A stretch of DNA of 64,000 nt from Curtobacterium herbarum (GCF_016907335.1 NZ_JAFBBT010000001.1:1798001-1862000), one strand, 5' to 3'; counted from the stretch's first letter, positions 1 through 8,726 are shown. The notes: generated from the sequence alone by a model not told the origin. A program made the numbers and translations.

Positions 1-166
1 CGGTGCCGCTGCCGCCCGGGCTCGTCGCCACGTAGTCGGCCTCGCCGGACTGGGTGTCGTGGCTGAGCGGTTCGAGCGTCTCCTCGTCGACCTCGTGCGG
101 GGTCGCGTCGGCGGCGTCGGCGGGGTCGGTCGGGTCGGCGGCCTGGTCGTTCTGCGCATCGGTCAT
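1..166 (-). CDS. Hypothetical acidic protein, N-terminal part only
   Basis: A reading frame on the minus strand opens with ATG at 164-166 and stays open to the window edge (55 codons, no stop), so only the N-terminus is seen. A purine-rich stretch (GAGGG next to the ATG, and GGGGGGAG further upstream) can serve as ribosome binding site. The visible part is rich in Asp, Ala, Pro and Glu, with no membrane segment or recognisable motif, and looks like a disordered leader. It is divergent from the membrane protein at 253. No function can be assigned. Confidence 0.6.
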   Translation of the reverse strand, partial: MTDAQNDQAADPTDPADAADATPHEVDEETLEPLSHDTQSGEADYVATSPGGSGT

Positions 167-252
167 CCCTCGGGCGTACTCCCCCCGGTCTGGGTGCGCG
201 CCGTCGCCGCACCGGTGGCAGCATGAGGGCAGGCGTGACGACGAGGAGCGCG

Positions 253-1212
253 ATGAGCCGGACCGACGACGACGCGGCAGCACGAGCCCGTCTCGAACGC
301 ATCGCCTGGGGCGCAGGGGCGTCCCCGGCCGAGGCGGCGCGCGCTCGCATCGCGCTGGCAGACCTCGACCGGGAGGCCCGCACGCGGCCCGCCACGGCCG
401 TCACCGCCGCCGCGGGGTCGCGTCGCGGGCGCCGGGCAGGTGCGGCGTCGTCCGTTCCGGAGGTGGAGTCCGCGGCGCCAGTGCAGCCGGAGGAATCGGC
501 GCAGCCGGTAGGGCCCGCTGTGCCGGTGGAGCGCGCCGAGCCGGTGCACGGCGCTCCGGACAGCCGACCCGACCCCGTACCGGGCGGTGGCGTCGAGGAC
601 GGCGACCAGACGCCCGAGGCGAGTGGTGCCGGCGGGGGTGGGGCGGGCCTCCTGGCCGGCAGCCGGCGGGTGCTGGGTCGGACGCGCGTGCTGCTGGGGC
701 GCATCCGGCACACCGACCGGACCGTGCTCTGGGCGCTCGGGGGCGCCGCGGTCGTGATCGGCCTCGTGGCCGGCACCGGTGTCGGTCTGTCGATCGGCAC
801 CCGCACGACGGCCGAGCCGGCGTCCGCGGTGACGACGCCCGCTGCCGGGACCGTGACGCTCGAACAGATGCTCGACCTGCCGCAGACCTACGCCGACCAG
901 CTGCCCGGCGGGATCGACGCGCCGGTGTCACTGCACACCACCCGGCTCGTGTTCACGAACCGGTCGCTGGCGGGCGACGACGCCGCGACGCCGTGGAACG
1001 TCTGGGCCGGGGTCGGCCGGGACACCTCGACGCTCTGCCTGGTGGCGACGGCCGACCGGCTGCAGGGCACGAGCGCCTGCTACCCCCGCGACGACGTCCT
1101 GCACGGCGTGGTGTCGTTGTCCGCGACCTCGCTGAGCGGCACGCTCTGGATCCGGGTCGTCGGCGGGGCCGTCCGCGGCACCGTGACCAGCTCGCCGCCG
1201 CCGCTGTACTGA
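253..1212 (+). CDS. Single-pass membrane protein of unknown function
   Basis: 319 residues. I chose the ATG at 253 because GAGGAG lies five bases ahead of it; an in-frame ATG at 223 and a GTG at 235 lack this. Residues 1-45 form a charged, Ala-rich helix-like region, 50-130 a Pro/Glu/Val-rich low-complexity linker, 158-181 one transmembrane helix, and 185-319 an external domain with two cysteines (around Cys-Leu-Val and Ala-Cys-Tyr) that could form a disulfide. The cytoplasmic-linker-TM-external layout is common among uncharacterised actinobacterial envelope proteins. I do not recognise a family. It is followed by about 250 bp of non-coding DNA upstream of the MFS gene. Confidence 0.75.
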   Translation: MSRTDDDAAARARLERIAWGAGASPAEAARARIALADLDREARTRPATAVTAAAGSRRGRRAGAASSVPEVESAAPVQPEESAQPVGPAVPVERAEPVHGAPDSRPDPVPGGGVEDGDQTPEASGAGGGGAGLLAGSRRVLGRTRVLLGRIRHTDRTVLWALGGAAVVIGLVAGTGVGLSIGTRTTAEPASAVTTPAAGTVTLEQMLDLPQTYADQLPGGIDAPVSLHTTRLVFTNRSLAGDDAATPWNVWAGVGRDTSTLCLVATADRLQGTSACYPRDDVLHGVVSLSATSLSGTLWIRVVGGAVRGTVTSSPPPLY

Positions 1213-1463
1213 CCCGCGGTCGTCCGTTCGGGCCGCTCCCCGCCACGACGGCATTGGAGCGCTCCTGAGAGCATCGCGAGAACGGCCCGAGAGCCCTCGC
1301 GCGATCGCCGTGCGTCGTGCAACACTGGATGAAGCGCACTCGCCGTGGAGTGGCCAGAACCACATCTCCACATCCTTAGTCCACCACCCGAGCGCGCTCC
1401 GACCGGTCGAACAGTTCGTCGTTCCCGCGCGCTCCTCGTACGTCCTCGAGGAGGTCAGCCGCC

Positions 1464-2855
1464 GTGTCCACCACCAGCAACCGAACCGTGCACCCGCACA
1501 CGACGCCGATCACCGTCACGACGTCGTCGGTGATCGGGATCGCCGTCCTCGGCCTCGCCACGTTCTTCGCCATCACGACCGAGCTCATGCCGGTCGGCCT
1601 GCTCGGCACCATGAGCCAGGACCTCGGCGTCACCGAGTCGACCATGGGCATCGTCATCACCGTGTACGCGGCAGCCGTCGCGCTGCTGGCCCTCCCCCTG
1701 ACCTCCCTCACCGCGAAGCTGCCGCGGAAGACTGTGCTCGTCGCGACCCTCGTCGGCTACACGGTGTCGAACGCGCTGGTCGCACTCGCGCCGTCGTTCG
1801 CCGTCGTCTGTGTCGGCCGGGTCGTCGGCGGCATCGCACACGCCCTGTTCTTCTCGGTCGCGTCGGCCTACGCCACCCGGATCGTGCCGCCGCGCCTCGC
1901 CGGCCGGGCGATCGCGTTCGTCTACTCCGGCAGCTCGCTCGGCTTCGTGATCGGCGTCCCGCTCGCCACCGGAGTCGGCCAGTCCGTCGGGTGGCGTCCG
2001 GCCGTCGGCGGTGTCGCCGCCTGCGCCGCACTGCTCGCCGTCGTCGCCGCGGTCTGCCTGCCCGCCGTCCGTGGGGCTGCCTCGCCGCACGTCGGGTCGC
2101 CGAAGGCCTGGGCGCGCACCGGCCTGCTGTCGGTCGTCGTCGCCGACCTGCTGCTCTTCGCCGGGCACTACATCGTGTACACGTACATCGGCCCCTACGT
2201 CATCGACGCCGGGCTCGACGCCGGCATGGTGTCCGGCGCGCTGCTCGTCCTCGGCGGCACCGGCGTGATCGGCCTCTGGCTGGCCGGGATGTTCGTCGAC
2301 CGGGCACCCCGACAGACGCTGCTCGTGGCGATCGCCGCGATGGCCGCCGCCTTCGTCGCGATGCCCTTCGCCCACGGCTCGCTCGTCGGCACCATGGTCG
2401 TCGCCGGCATCTGGATGGCCGCGAACGGCACGACCGGCACGCTGTTCATGGCCGCGGCGATCCGCACCGGTGGCGTCAGCCCGGAGATCGCGGGCGCCCT
2501 GGTAAACGGGGCGTCGAACATCGGGATCGCGGGCGGAGCAGCGATCGGCGGCCAGGTCCTCGGGCTGTCGGGACTGCAGACGCTGCCGTTCGCCGGCGCA
2601 CTCGTCCTGGTCGCCGGGCTGTCCGTCGTCGCGTTCGCCAAGCGCGGGTTCCCGGTGCACGCCACCGCGCAGCCGCACCTCAGCACGTCGTCGATCGAGG
2701 TCTTCACCTCCTCGCTCGCCGTCGTCACGAGCTCGATCCCGACCGTCAGCCGGGCGATCCAGACCATCACCGGGTCCGTCGCCACGGTGCACCGGGCTGC
2801 GACCGGATCGATCCGGACCGCCACGGGTTCGGTGCGGACGGTCCGCGAGCGCTAG
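1464..2855 (+). CDS. MFS transporter, DHA1 (arabinose efflux-like) drug/sugar exporter
   Basis: 463 residues starting at GTG 1464, with GAGGAGGT eight bases upstream. The protein has about twelve hydrophobic segments from residue 25 to about 390 and typical DHA1 features: an acidic Thr-Glu-Leu-Met-Pro turn in helix 1, the Arg-Lys-containing loop 2-3, and a Gly/Ser-rich GSSLGF stretch in helix 5. This resembles the AraJ/YdhP proton-driven exporters, which pump small organic molecules outward; the substrate cannot be told. The last 60 residues or so form an unusual Ser/Thr/Val-rich tail with repeated T(S/G)S-I/V units, not part of the normal MFS fold. The 251 bp upstream hold no gene, and a promoter there is likely but not certain. 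It converges on the Nudix gene. Confidence 0.85.
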   Translation: MSTTSNRTVHPHTTPITVTTSSVIGIAVLGLATFFAITTELMPVGLLGTMSQDLGVTESTMGIVITVYAAAVALLALPLTSLTAKLPRKTVLVATLVGYTVSNALVALAPSFAVVCVGRVVGGIAHALFFSVASAYATRIVPPRLAGRAIAFVYSGSSLGFVIGVPLATGVGQSVGWRPAVGGVAACAALLAVVAAVCLPAVRGAASPHVGSPKAWARTGLLSVVVADLLLFAGHYIVYTYIGPYVIDAGLDAGMVSGALLVLGGTGVIGLWLAGMFVDRAPRQTLLVAIAAMAAAFVAMPFAHGSLVGTMVVAGIWMAANGTTGTLFMAAAIRTGGVSPEIAGALVNGASNIGIAGGAAIGGQVLGLSGLQTLPFAGALVLVAGLSVVAFAKRGFPVHATAQPHLSTSSIEVFTSSLAVVTSSIPTVSRAIQTITGSVATVHRAATGSIRTATGSVRTVRER

Positions 2856-2873
2856 CCGGACGGCCGCGGGACC

Positions 2874-2921
2874 GCACAGTCGGACGGATGCGCAGTCGGA
2901 CGGCTACTCAGTCGGGCAGCC
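2874..2921. repeat. Three 16-bp degenerate tandem units after the MFS stop codon
   Basis: Units at 2874-2889, 2890-2905 and 2906-2921 share the core CAGTCGG(A/G)C. The first two differ at only two or three positions and the third is more diverged. The array starts 18 bp after the TAG of the MFS gene and ends just before the stop of the convergent Nudix gene. It codes for nothing apparent. Other arrays of similar size lie next to stop codons elsewhere in the window. Confidence 0.65.
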
Positions 2922-2927
2922 GCGTCG

Positions 2928-3386
2928 TCAGTCCCGTGCCGCCAGGGCGTCGAGCGCCGCGACCTGTCCCGCGACGACGAGCCCTCTCGCCTCGTCGAGC
3001 CGGACCCAGCGGGCATCGTCGACCTCGGGCACCTCGACGAAGCGCCCCGACCCGCGCGGCAGTTCGAGCGACACGGTGTTGCTCCGGACGGCCTCGACCG
3101 TGAAGTCGGGTGCGGCGAGGGTCCAGACGGTAACGACCTTCCCGGACGCCTGCCGGAAGTCCCCGAGCAGGACGGTCGTCCCCGCGGGCGCCGGGGTGCC
3201 GATCTCCTCGCCGAACTCACGGAGCGCCGTGGTCAGCGGGTCCTCGCCCGCCTCGAGCTCGCCCTTCGGGATCGACCACGCACGCGGTCGGTGCCGCCAG
3301 AACGGTCCGCCCATGTGGACGATGAGGACCTCGAGCGACGGTCCGGTGCCGCGGTGCAGCAGGAGACCGGACGAACGAGGGGGCAC
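2928..3386 (-). CDS. Nudix hydrolase
   Basis: 152 residues from GTG 3386. The Nudix box runs from residue 42 to 64: Gly42, Glu48, then the Arg-Glu-x-x-Glu-Glu-x-Gly core at 56-63 that binds the catalytic divalent metal. Nudix enzymes hydrolyse nucleoside diphosphates linked to another moiety. The WSIPKGE context before the box resembles the NTP pyrophosphohydrolase/RNA pyrophosphohydrolase-like branch, but the substrate cannot be predicted. Length is normal for a single-domain member. The gene is divergent from the alpha/beta hydrolase, with only 23 bases between the start codons, so the two probably share one short promoter region. Confidence 0.9.
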   Translation of the reverse strand: MPPRSSGLLLHRGTGPSLEVLIVHMGGPFWRHRPRAWSIPKGELEAGEDPLTTALREFGEEIGTPAPAGTTVLLGDFRQASGKVVTVWTLAAPDFTVEAVRSNTVSLELPRGSGRFVEVPEVDDARWVRLDEARGLVVAGQVAALDALAARD

Positions 3387-3409
3387 GGCCGGAGACTACC
3401 CTCCGGCGC

Positions 3410-4246
3410 ATGCAGACCATCGAGCTCCGCGACGGCCGCGTCGTCCTGGTCGACGACACCACAGCCGGCGGTGCTGACGCCGAGGACCGACCGACACTCG
3501 TCTGGCACCACGAGTCGCCGCACACCGGCGTCCTCGTCGAGCCACTCCGCACGATGGCCGCCGACCGCGGCCTGCGCCTGCTCGCCGTGACCCGACCCGG
3601 CTACGGCGGTGCCGACCCGCTGCCGGGACGCTCGGTCGCGGACGGCGCACAGGACCTCGACCAGGTGCTCGACGCGCTCGGCATCGGCCGCGTCGCCGTG
3701 TTCGGCGGCTCCGGCGGCGGCCCGCACGCCCTCGCCGCTGCGGCGTTGCTGCCCGACCGGGTCGCCGCGCTCGCGACCCTCGCCTCCCCTGCACCCTTCG
3801 TCGACACGCCGGCCTGGTGGGACGGCATGGCGGACGACGGCGGCCTCCGCGCGGCGACCGTCGGACGGGAGGCACGTCTCACCTGGGCAGCGACGGCGGA
3901 CTTCGACCCGGCCCAGTTCGTCGACACGGACTGGGCCGCACTGGACGGGGACTGGGCCGCCCTGGGTCAGGACGCGGCGGCGGCGGGTGGGCCGGGCCTC
4001 CAGGGCGCAGCGGACGACGACGTGGCGTTCGTGACGGACTGGGGATTCGCGCTGTCCGCGGTGCGGGTCCCGACGTTCCTGGTGCACGGCACCCGCGACC
4101 GGGTCGTCCCGGTGGCGCACGGCCGGGCGCTGGCCGAGGCGATGCCGCGCGCGACCTACGAGGAGCGGCCGGACGACGGGCACATCGCGGTGCTGTCGAC
4201 GGTGCCGTCGGTGCTGGACCGGTTGGCGGCGGTCCTGCGCGGCTGA
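3410..4246 (+). CDS. Alpha/beta-fold hydrolase
   Basis: 278 residues. The catalytic triad can be placed: nucleophile Ser101 in the elbow Gly-Gly-Ser-Gly-Gly-Gly, acid Asp230 in HGTRDRVVPV, and base His258 in DDGHIAVL. The TRPGYGGAD stretch near residue 61 is the usual oxyanion-loop region. These enzymes hydrolyse esters, amides or epoxides in the cytoplasm; no signal peptide is present and the substrate is unknown. Only a weak Shine-Dalgarno (CTCCGG) precedes ATG 3410, so the message may be nearly leaderless. It converges on the SGNH hydrolase gene, with 19 bases between the stop codons. Confidence 0.9.
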   Translation: MQTIELRDGRVVLVDDTTAGGADAEDRPTLVWHHESPHTGVLVEPLRTMAADRGLRLLAVTRPGYGGADPLPGRSVADGAQDLDQVLDALGIGRVAVFGGSGGGPHALAAAALLPDRVAALATLASPAPFVDTPAWWDGMADDGGLRAATVGREARLTWAATADFDPAQFVDTDWAALDGDWAALGQDAAAAGGPGLQGAADDDVAFVTDWGFALSAVRVPTFLVHGTRDRVVPVAHGRALAEAMPRATYEERPDDGHIAVLSTVPSVLDRLAAVLRG

Positions 4247-4265
4247 GTCGACCCGCGAGCCGGGA

Positions 4266-5321
4266 TCAGCCGAGCAGGTCCCGGAGCTCCGCGTCCAACT
4301 GCCTGGTCAGGTACCGGACCCCCGCCGGGTTCGGGTGCAGCGCGCCCGGTTCGAGGTCGATGCTGCTGAACCCGCCGAACGAGTCGAGGGACACCCCGGA
4401 CACGTAGGCGCCGGACCGGGCGCACGCCGAGTGGGCCTGCGTCGTCGCGAAGACGTCGACGAACCGGACCCCGGCGGCTCGGGCGGCGTCCTGTGCGACC
4501 TCGTCGAGCTGCTCCTGGATGCCGTGCAGCCAGCGGACGTCGGTGTCCGTGAACGGGTAGGTGTCCGAGGGGAACTGTCCGGTGAGGGTGCCGAGGTCGA
4601 CGGCGGGACGGAAGCACCCGCGGTCGGGCGTGTGCGCGGCGTCGGGGAAGATCGCCGGGTACCCGAGCAGCAGGACGGTCGCGTTCGGTGCCGCCTGCCG
4701 GATGTCCGCCAGGGTGTCCGCGATGCCGAGTGCGACCCGGCTCTCGATCTTCGCCCCGAGCGTGTCGACCCCGTCGACGTCGAGCGTGCTCCGGCACGAC
4801 GGCGCGTTCTTGCCGGAGAACACCGGTCCGGACGACGACAGCGCCATGCACGAGGCGGCGGTGCCGAACAGGTCGGCGTCGTTGCCACCGATGGTGAGCG
4901 TCACGAGGCGGGTACGGTCCGAGAGCGCCTCGATCTGCGGCGGAGCGCCCCGCCACTGCGTACGGTCGCGGACGTCCTCGCTGGTCGCGCCGGCACAGGT
5001 GACGTCCTGCAGGTCCAGTCCGAAGCGTGCGGCGATCCGGTGCGGGTAGTCCCGGCCGGACTGCGCACACGCGGCGACGGGCAGGCCCGTCGGGTTCGCC
5101 AGGCCGTACCCGGCCGAGTACGAGTCACCGAGGGCCACGTACTCGCTGCCGGGCGGCAGGTCTGCGAGGCGCTCGGGCGGGTCGTCCGTGGCCGGGAAGG
5201 GCTGCGGCACCGGCCACTGCGGCGCAGCGACCGCGGCCTGCGGCGCGAACGGCGTCCCGCCCGGACCGCCGACCAGGGCGACGCCGACGACCACGACGGT
5301 CGCCACGATCGTGTGCAGCAC
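4266..5321 (-). CDS. Secreted SGNH/GDSL-family esterase or lipase
   Basis: 351 residues from GTG 5321. Block I is YVALGDSYSAGYG with nucleophile Ser67; block III is GGNDADLF; the C-terminal block has His in GALHPNPAG. The Asp usually three residues before that His is Gly here, so the enzyme may work with a Ser-His dyad, as described for some Streptomyces members. A hydrophobic stretch at residues 5-18 indicates export. The GTG has no Shine-Dalgarno. Thirteen codons upstream a CTG at 5358-5360 is preceded by GGAG at a 6-base gap and would add an Arg-rich n-region giving a classical signal peptide, so the true start may be that CTG. Six cysteines in the mature part suggest disulfides. Confidence 0.85.
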   Translation of the reverse strand: MLHTIVATVVVVGVALVGGPGGTPFAPQAAVAAPQWPVPQPFPATDDPPERLADLPPGSEYVALGDSYSAGYGLANPTGLPVAACAQSGRDYPHRIAARFGLDLQDVTCAGATSEDVRDRTQWRGAPPQIEALSDRTRLVTLTIGGNDADLFGTAASCMALSSSGPVFSGKNAPSCRSTLDVDGVDTLGAKIESRVALGIADTLADIRQAAPNATVLLLGYPAIFPDAAHTPDRGCFRPAVDLGTLTGQFPSDTYPFTDTDVRWLHGIQEQLDEVAQDAARAAGVRFVDVFATTQAHSACARSGAYVSGVSLDSFGGFSSIDLEPGALHPNPAGVRYLTRQLDAELRDLLG

Positions 5322-5451
5322 GCGGCTGGCGCGCTGGCGAGCGCGGGAAGGACGGCGCAGGGTGGGCTCCGGGATGGTCGGGTCGGGGTACCGAGGTCAG
5401 GGTCGAGCGGACCAGGCTAGCCGGTCCCGCTCGACCCGTCCTCCGACCGGT

Positions 5452-5805
5452 TCAGCGACGACCGAGACGGCGCTCGCCGCCGGAGCCCGCCTGGTAGTCG
5501 AGGCCGTAGTGCTGGAAGAGCTCCGGCTCGGTGGCCGCGTCGAGCTCGCCGTCGGTCGCGATCGAGGGCGCGTCCTTGACGGTCTTCTTGTCGAACGCCA
5601 CGAGCAGGTGCTTCGGCGCCACGGTCGAGCCGACGAGCGGCACGAACACGAGCTTCTTGCCGACGACACCCGTGGTCACGGACCCGAACGCCGGCTGCTG
5701 CGTCGCGGTGTCGTAGTAGATGCTCTCGAGGTTGCCGATCTTGTCCTCGTTGGCGTCGACGACCGGCAGGCCGATCCAGTCCCGGATGTTGGCTGCTTCG
5801 AACAC
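5452..5805 (-). CDS. PRC-barrel domain protein
   Basis: 117 residues from GTG 5805, with GGAGGGAG just upstream. Residues 5-75 match a PRC-barrel: DWIGLPVVDANEDKIG followed by a (D/E)SIYYD strand and a conserved GKKLVFVPL turn. The rest is a short charged tail (TEPELFQHYGLDYQ) common to actinobacterial stress-linked PRC-barrel proteins. PRC-barrels act as small beta-barrel adaptor domains in RNA processing and photosynthesis; in actinobacteria this stand-alone type is of unknown role. The gene lies downstream of and on the same strand as the GT9 gene at 5877-6860, 71 bp away. Confidence 0.85.
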   Translation of the reverse strand: MFEAANIRDWIGLPVVDANEDKIGNLESIYYDTATQQPAFGSVTTGVVGKKLVFVPLVGSTVAPKHLLVAFDKKTVKDAPSIATDGELDAATEPELFQHYGLDYQAGSGGERRLGRR

Positions 5806-5876
5806 GGCGGCTCCCTCCGACGGCCGGACCGTCCGTGCCGTCGGGACGACGCTACCCACTCGTGCTGTGGAGCGCG

Positions 5877-6860
5877 CTACCGGTCGCTGTCGTGGACCGG
5901 GACCGCGGGTGCCACACCGAGTCCGTCGACGGCCTCGAGCACGTCGTCGGCGCTGACCGCGAGGATCGCGGGGTCCGGGTCCTCCGCGAACACGTCGCCG
6001 CGGCGGACGGAGGTGTCGGTCAGCACCACGTGCGGACCGGACGCCGGCGGGCCCCACGCCTCGGGCGGCGCCGGGCCGAACAGGACCACCGACGGGATCC
6101 CGTAGGCGGAGGCCAGGTGCGCCGCACCCGTGTCGACGGTGACCAGGAGGCTCGCAGCGGCCACGACCGCGGCGAACGGCTGCAGGTCCAGCCGTCCGGC
6201 GAGGACCGCAGCGTCGTCGAGGCCGGCCAGCTCGGCGACGGCCAGGGCGCGCTCGACGTCGTCCGCGCCTCCCGTCAGGACCACGTGGTGCCCGCGGGCG
6301 ACGAGTCCGCGCACCACGTCGGCGAAGCGGTCGACCGGCCAGTGCCGGGCTCCGTGGAAGGCACCGACGTGCACGACCGCGGCGCCCGCCACGACGGCGG
6401 GGACGGCCGGCACGGCGATCGACACGTCGTCCGGGTCGGCGGGCATGCCGTGGGCGGTCACCAGCCCGGCCCAGCGGACCCGCTCGTGGACGTCGTGCTG
6501 CCACTCGGGCCCGTCGGGGGCGCCGTGGCCGATCACCCGGCGTGCCTGCAGCGCGTCGATCAGGTCGCCCGACTCGGGGCCGGCACCGTGCAGGTTGACG
6601 GCGACGTCGACGACGCCGGTCGGCACCTGGATCGGGTGGTCCAGGCCGTGCTGGGCGAGGTGCACGTCGACGTCGGTGACGAGCTCGACGACCGGGGCGA
6701 GCCAGGCGGTCGTCGCGAGGGTGATGCGGTGCCCCGGGAAGGTCCGGCGGAGGGCGTGCAGCGCGGGGACGGCGACGAGCAGGTCGCCGAGCTTGATCGC
6801 CCGGAGCACGACGAGCTCGGGTCGGCCGTCGGACGGGGGCAGGGTGGGTACGGCGGTCAC
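5877..6860 (-). CDS. Glycosyltransferase family 9 (heptosyltransferase-like)
   Basis: 327 residues; GTG 6860 is the first start giving the family N-terminus. The N-domain begins with LVVLRAIKLGDLL, matching the family's R-x-x-(G/K)-D-x-x motif that faces the nucleotide. The C-domain carries HVGAFHGARHWP and TVDTGAAHLASAYGIPSVVLFGP, the nucleotide-sugar binding signature of GT9 (D-T-G-x-x-H). GT9 enzymes move heptose from ADP-heptose onto a growing glycan. The gene is divergent from the heptose-pathway operon starting at 6981, which fits a heptosyl- or related transferase. No membrane segment or signal peptide; cytoplasmic. Confidence 0.88.
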   Translation of the reverse strand: MTAVPTLPPSDGRPELVVLRAIKLGDLLVAVPALHALRRTFPGHRITLATTAWLAPVVELVTDVDVHLAQHGLDHPIQVPTGVVDVAVNLHGAGPESGDLIDALQARRVIGHGAPDGPEWQHDVHERVRWAGLVTAHGMPADPDDVSIAVPAVPAVVAGAAVVHVGAFHGARHWPVDRFADVVRGLVARGHHVVLTGGADDVERALAVAELAGLDDAAVLAGRLDLQPFAAVVAAASLLVTVDTGAAHLASAYGIPSVVLFGPAPPEAWGPPASGPHVVLTDTSVRRGDVFAEDPDPAILAVSADDVLEAVDGLGVAPAVPVHDSDR

Positions 6861-6980
6861 GTGGCCCGACGCTACCGGCGCGGCACCACGGCGTCCGCCG
6901 CAGGGCGGTTCCCTGTCCACGGCGCGCCACGGGCCGGGTGCCGACTGGTCGTGGACGCGGCCCGGCCGGTAGAGAGAGGT

Positions 6981-7529
6981 GTGGCCCTCTCCGATCGTCC
7001 GCTCCGCGGCGTCCTCTTCGACCGTGACGACACCCTGGTGGTCGACGTCCCCTACAACGCCGACCCGGACCTCGTGGTGCCGGTGGCGGGAGCGTCTGCC
7101 GCGGTCGCCGCTGCCCGCGCTGCCGGACTGGCCGTCGGCGTCGTCACGAACCAGTCCGCGATCGCGAAGGGCCTGGCGACCGGCGACCAGGTCGACGCGA
7201 CGAACGCCCGCGTCGACGAGCTCGTCGGACCGTTCGACGTGTGGGAGGTCTGCCCGCACGACCGCGGCGACGGCTGCGCCTGCCGGAAGCCCCGGCCCGG
7301 CATGGTGTTCAGCGCGGCCGAACGACTCGGGCTGGACGCCGCGGACCTGGTCGTCATCGGGGACATCGGCGCCGACGTCGGTGCGGCCGTCGCCGCGGGA
7401 GCGCAGGGGATCCTCGTGCCGACCGCGCGGACGATGCCCGCCGAGGTCGCGGCGGCAGCCACCGTCGCGGGCTCGATCGAGGAGGCCGTGGCGCTCGTCC
7501 TCGCCCGGGCCGCGGGGTCTCCCGCATGA
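6981..7529 (+). CDS. HAD-IIIA phosphatase, GmhB-like (heptose-1,7-bisphosphate phosphatase)
   Basis: 182 residues from GTG 6981, preceded by AGAGAGAGGT. HAD motif I is FDRDDTL (nucleophile Asp14, acid Asp16), motif II is VVTNQSA, and Asp in GDIGADV gives motif IV. Cys91, His93, Cys99 and Cys101 make the zinc loop specific to the GmhB/histidinol-phosphatase group. In the heptose pathway GmhB removes the 1-phosphate or 7-phosphate from heptose-1,7-bisphosphate between the two HldE steps. As first gene of an operon holding GmhA- and HldE-like genes, that role is the best guess; histidinol phosphatase is the alternative. Its ATGA overlaps the next start by 4 bp. Confidence 0.85.
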   Translation: MALSDRPLRGVLFDRDDTLVVDVPYNADPDLVVPVAGASAAVAAARAAGLAVGVVTNQSAIAKGLATGDQVDATNARVDELVGPFDVWEVCPHDRGDGCACRKPRPGMVFSAAERLGLDAADLVVIGDIGADVGAAVAAGAQGILVPTARTMPAEVAAAATVAGSIEEAVALVLARAAGSPA

Positions 7530-8665
7530 CCGACGGCGCCGGCACCGGCAACGGCAGCCGCACCCGCTCCGACAAGGCCGTGCGCCCCGGCCGCCGGGTC
7601 CTCGTCGCCCGGCTCGACTCGTTCGGGGACGTCCTGGTCGCCGGCCCCGCCGTCCGGGCGGTCGCCGCCGGTGCGGACCACGTGACGCTGCTCTGCGGCC
7701 CGCAGGGGGCACCGGCCGGGGCGCTGCTGCCGGGCGTCGACACGCTCCGGACCTGGGCGGCACCGTGGGTCACCGAGACCGCCCGCCCGCTCGACGACGC
7801 CGTGCTCGCCGAGTTCCGCGCGCTGGTCGCCGAGGAACGACCAGACGAGGCCGTCGTCCTGACGTCCTTCCACCAGTCGCCGCTGCCCCTCGCGATGCTC
7901 CTGCGGCTCGCCGGGGTCCCCCGGGTCTCCGGCGCCTCGGTCGACCACCCCGGCTCGCTGCTCGACGTGCGGCTCCGGCCCGGTGAGGACCTGCCCGAGG
8001 ACCTCCCCGAACCCGAACGGGCACTCCGCATCGCCACCGCCGCGGGCTTCGCGTTGCCCGAGGACGACGACGGCCGGCTCCGGGTGCGCCACGACGACAC
8101 CGCGCTGCTGCCCGACGCGGTGGCCGCGCTCGACCGGTACGTCGTCGTGCACCCCGGCGCCAGCGTGGAGGCCCGCTCCTGGCCGCCCGCCGCCCACCGT
8201 GCCCTCGTGGCCGCGTACGACCGGCTCGGCGTCCCCGTCGTGGTGACCGGGTCGCCCGGCGAGCGGGACCTCACCGCCGACGTCGCGGGCACCACCGGCA
8301 TCGACCTGGGCGGTCGGACGAGCCCCGCCGTGCTCGCGACCGTCCTGGCCGGCGCCGAGGTCGTGGTCGTCGGCAACACCGGACCCGCGCACCTGGCCGC
8401 GGCCGTCGGGGCCCGGATCGTCTCGCTGTTCTCCCCCGTCGTGCCCGCGGTGAAGTGGGCGCCCTACGCCGAGCACGTCGAACTGCTCGGCGACCAGGAC
8501 GCCCCGTGCCGGCTCTCCCGGGCCCGCGAATGCCCCGTCCCGGGCCACCCGTGCCTGGCCGGCGTGCAGGTCGACGAGGTCCTCGCAGCCCACGAACGAC
8601 TCACCGGATGCGCTCTGCGGACGAACGACGACTCCCTGCGAGGAGCGCCAGAAGCCCGTGCGTAG
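7526..8665 (+). CDS. Glycosyltransferase family 9 (heptosyltransferase-like)
   Basis: 379 residues. RRVLVARLDSFGDVLVAGP at residues 22-41 is the GT9 nucleotide-facing N-terminal motif, and VVVVGNTGPAHLAAAVGARIVSLFSP is the C-terminal donor-binding signature (N-T-G-x-x-H). A cluster of cysteines near the C-terminus (APCRLSRARECPVPGHPC) is seen in related actinobacterial members and may bind metal or stabilise the fold. It overlaps the preceding phosphatase gene by 4 bp, so the two are translationally coupled. It probably transfers heptose or a related sugar made by this cluster. Confidence 0.88.
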   Translation: MTDGAGTGNGSRTRSDKAVRPGRRVLVARLDSFGDVLVAGPAVRAVAAGADHVTLLCGPQGAPAGALLPGVDTLRTWAAPWVTETARPLDDAVLAEFRALVAEERPDEAVVLTSFHQSPLPLAMLLRLAGVPRVSGASVDHPGSLLDVRLRPGEDLPEDLPEPERALRIATAAGFALPEDDDGRLRVRHDDTALLPDAVAALDRYVVVHPGASVEARSWPPAAHRALVAAYDRLGVPVVVTGSPGERDLTADVAGTTGIDLGGRTSPAVLATVLAGAEVVVVGNTGPAHLAAAVGARIVSLFSPVVPAVKWAPYAEHVELLGDQDAPCRLSRARECPVPGHPCLAGVQVDEVLAAHERLTGCALRTNDDSLRGAPEARA

Positions 8666-8726
8666 CGTGCGGCACTGCTTCTCCTTCTCCTTCTCCTCCT
8701 GATCGACAGCGACCGAAAGGCAGTGC

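Noticed and set aside
3217..4183. Long antisense frames over the alpha/beta hydrolase and many other genes
   Set aside because: They lack family motifs and are Arg/Pro/Gly-rich, as expected for shadow frames in GC-rich DNA.
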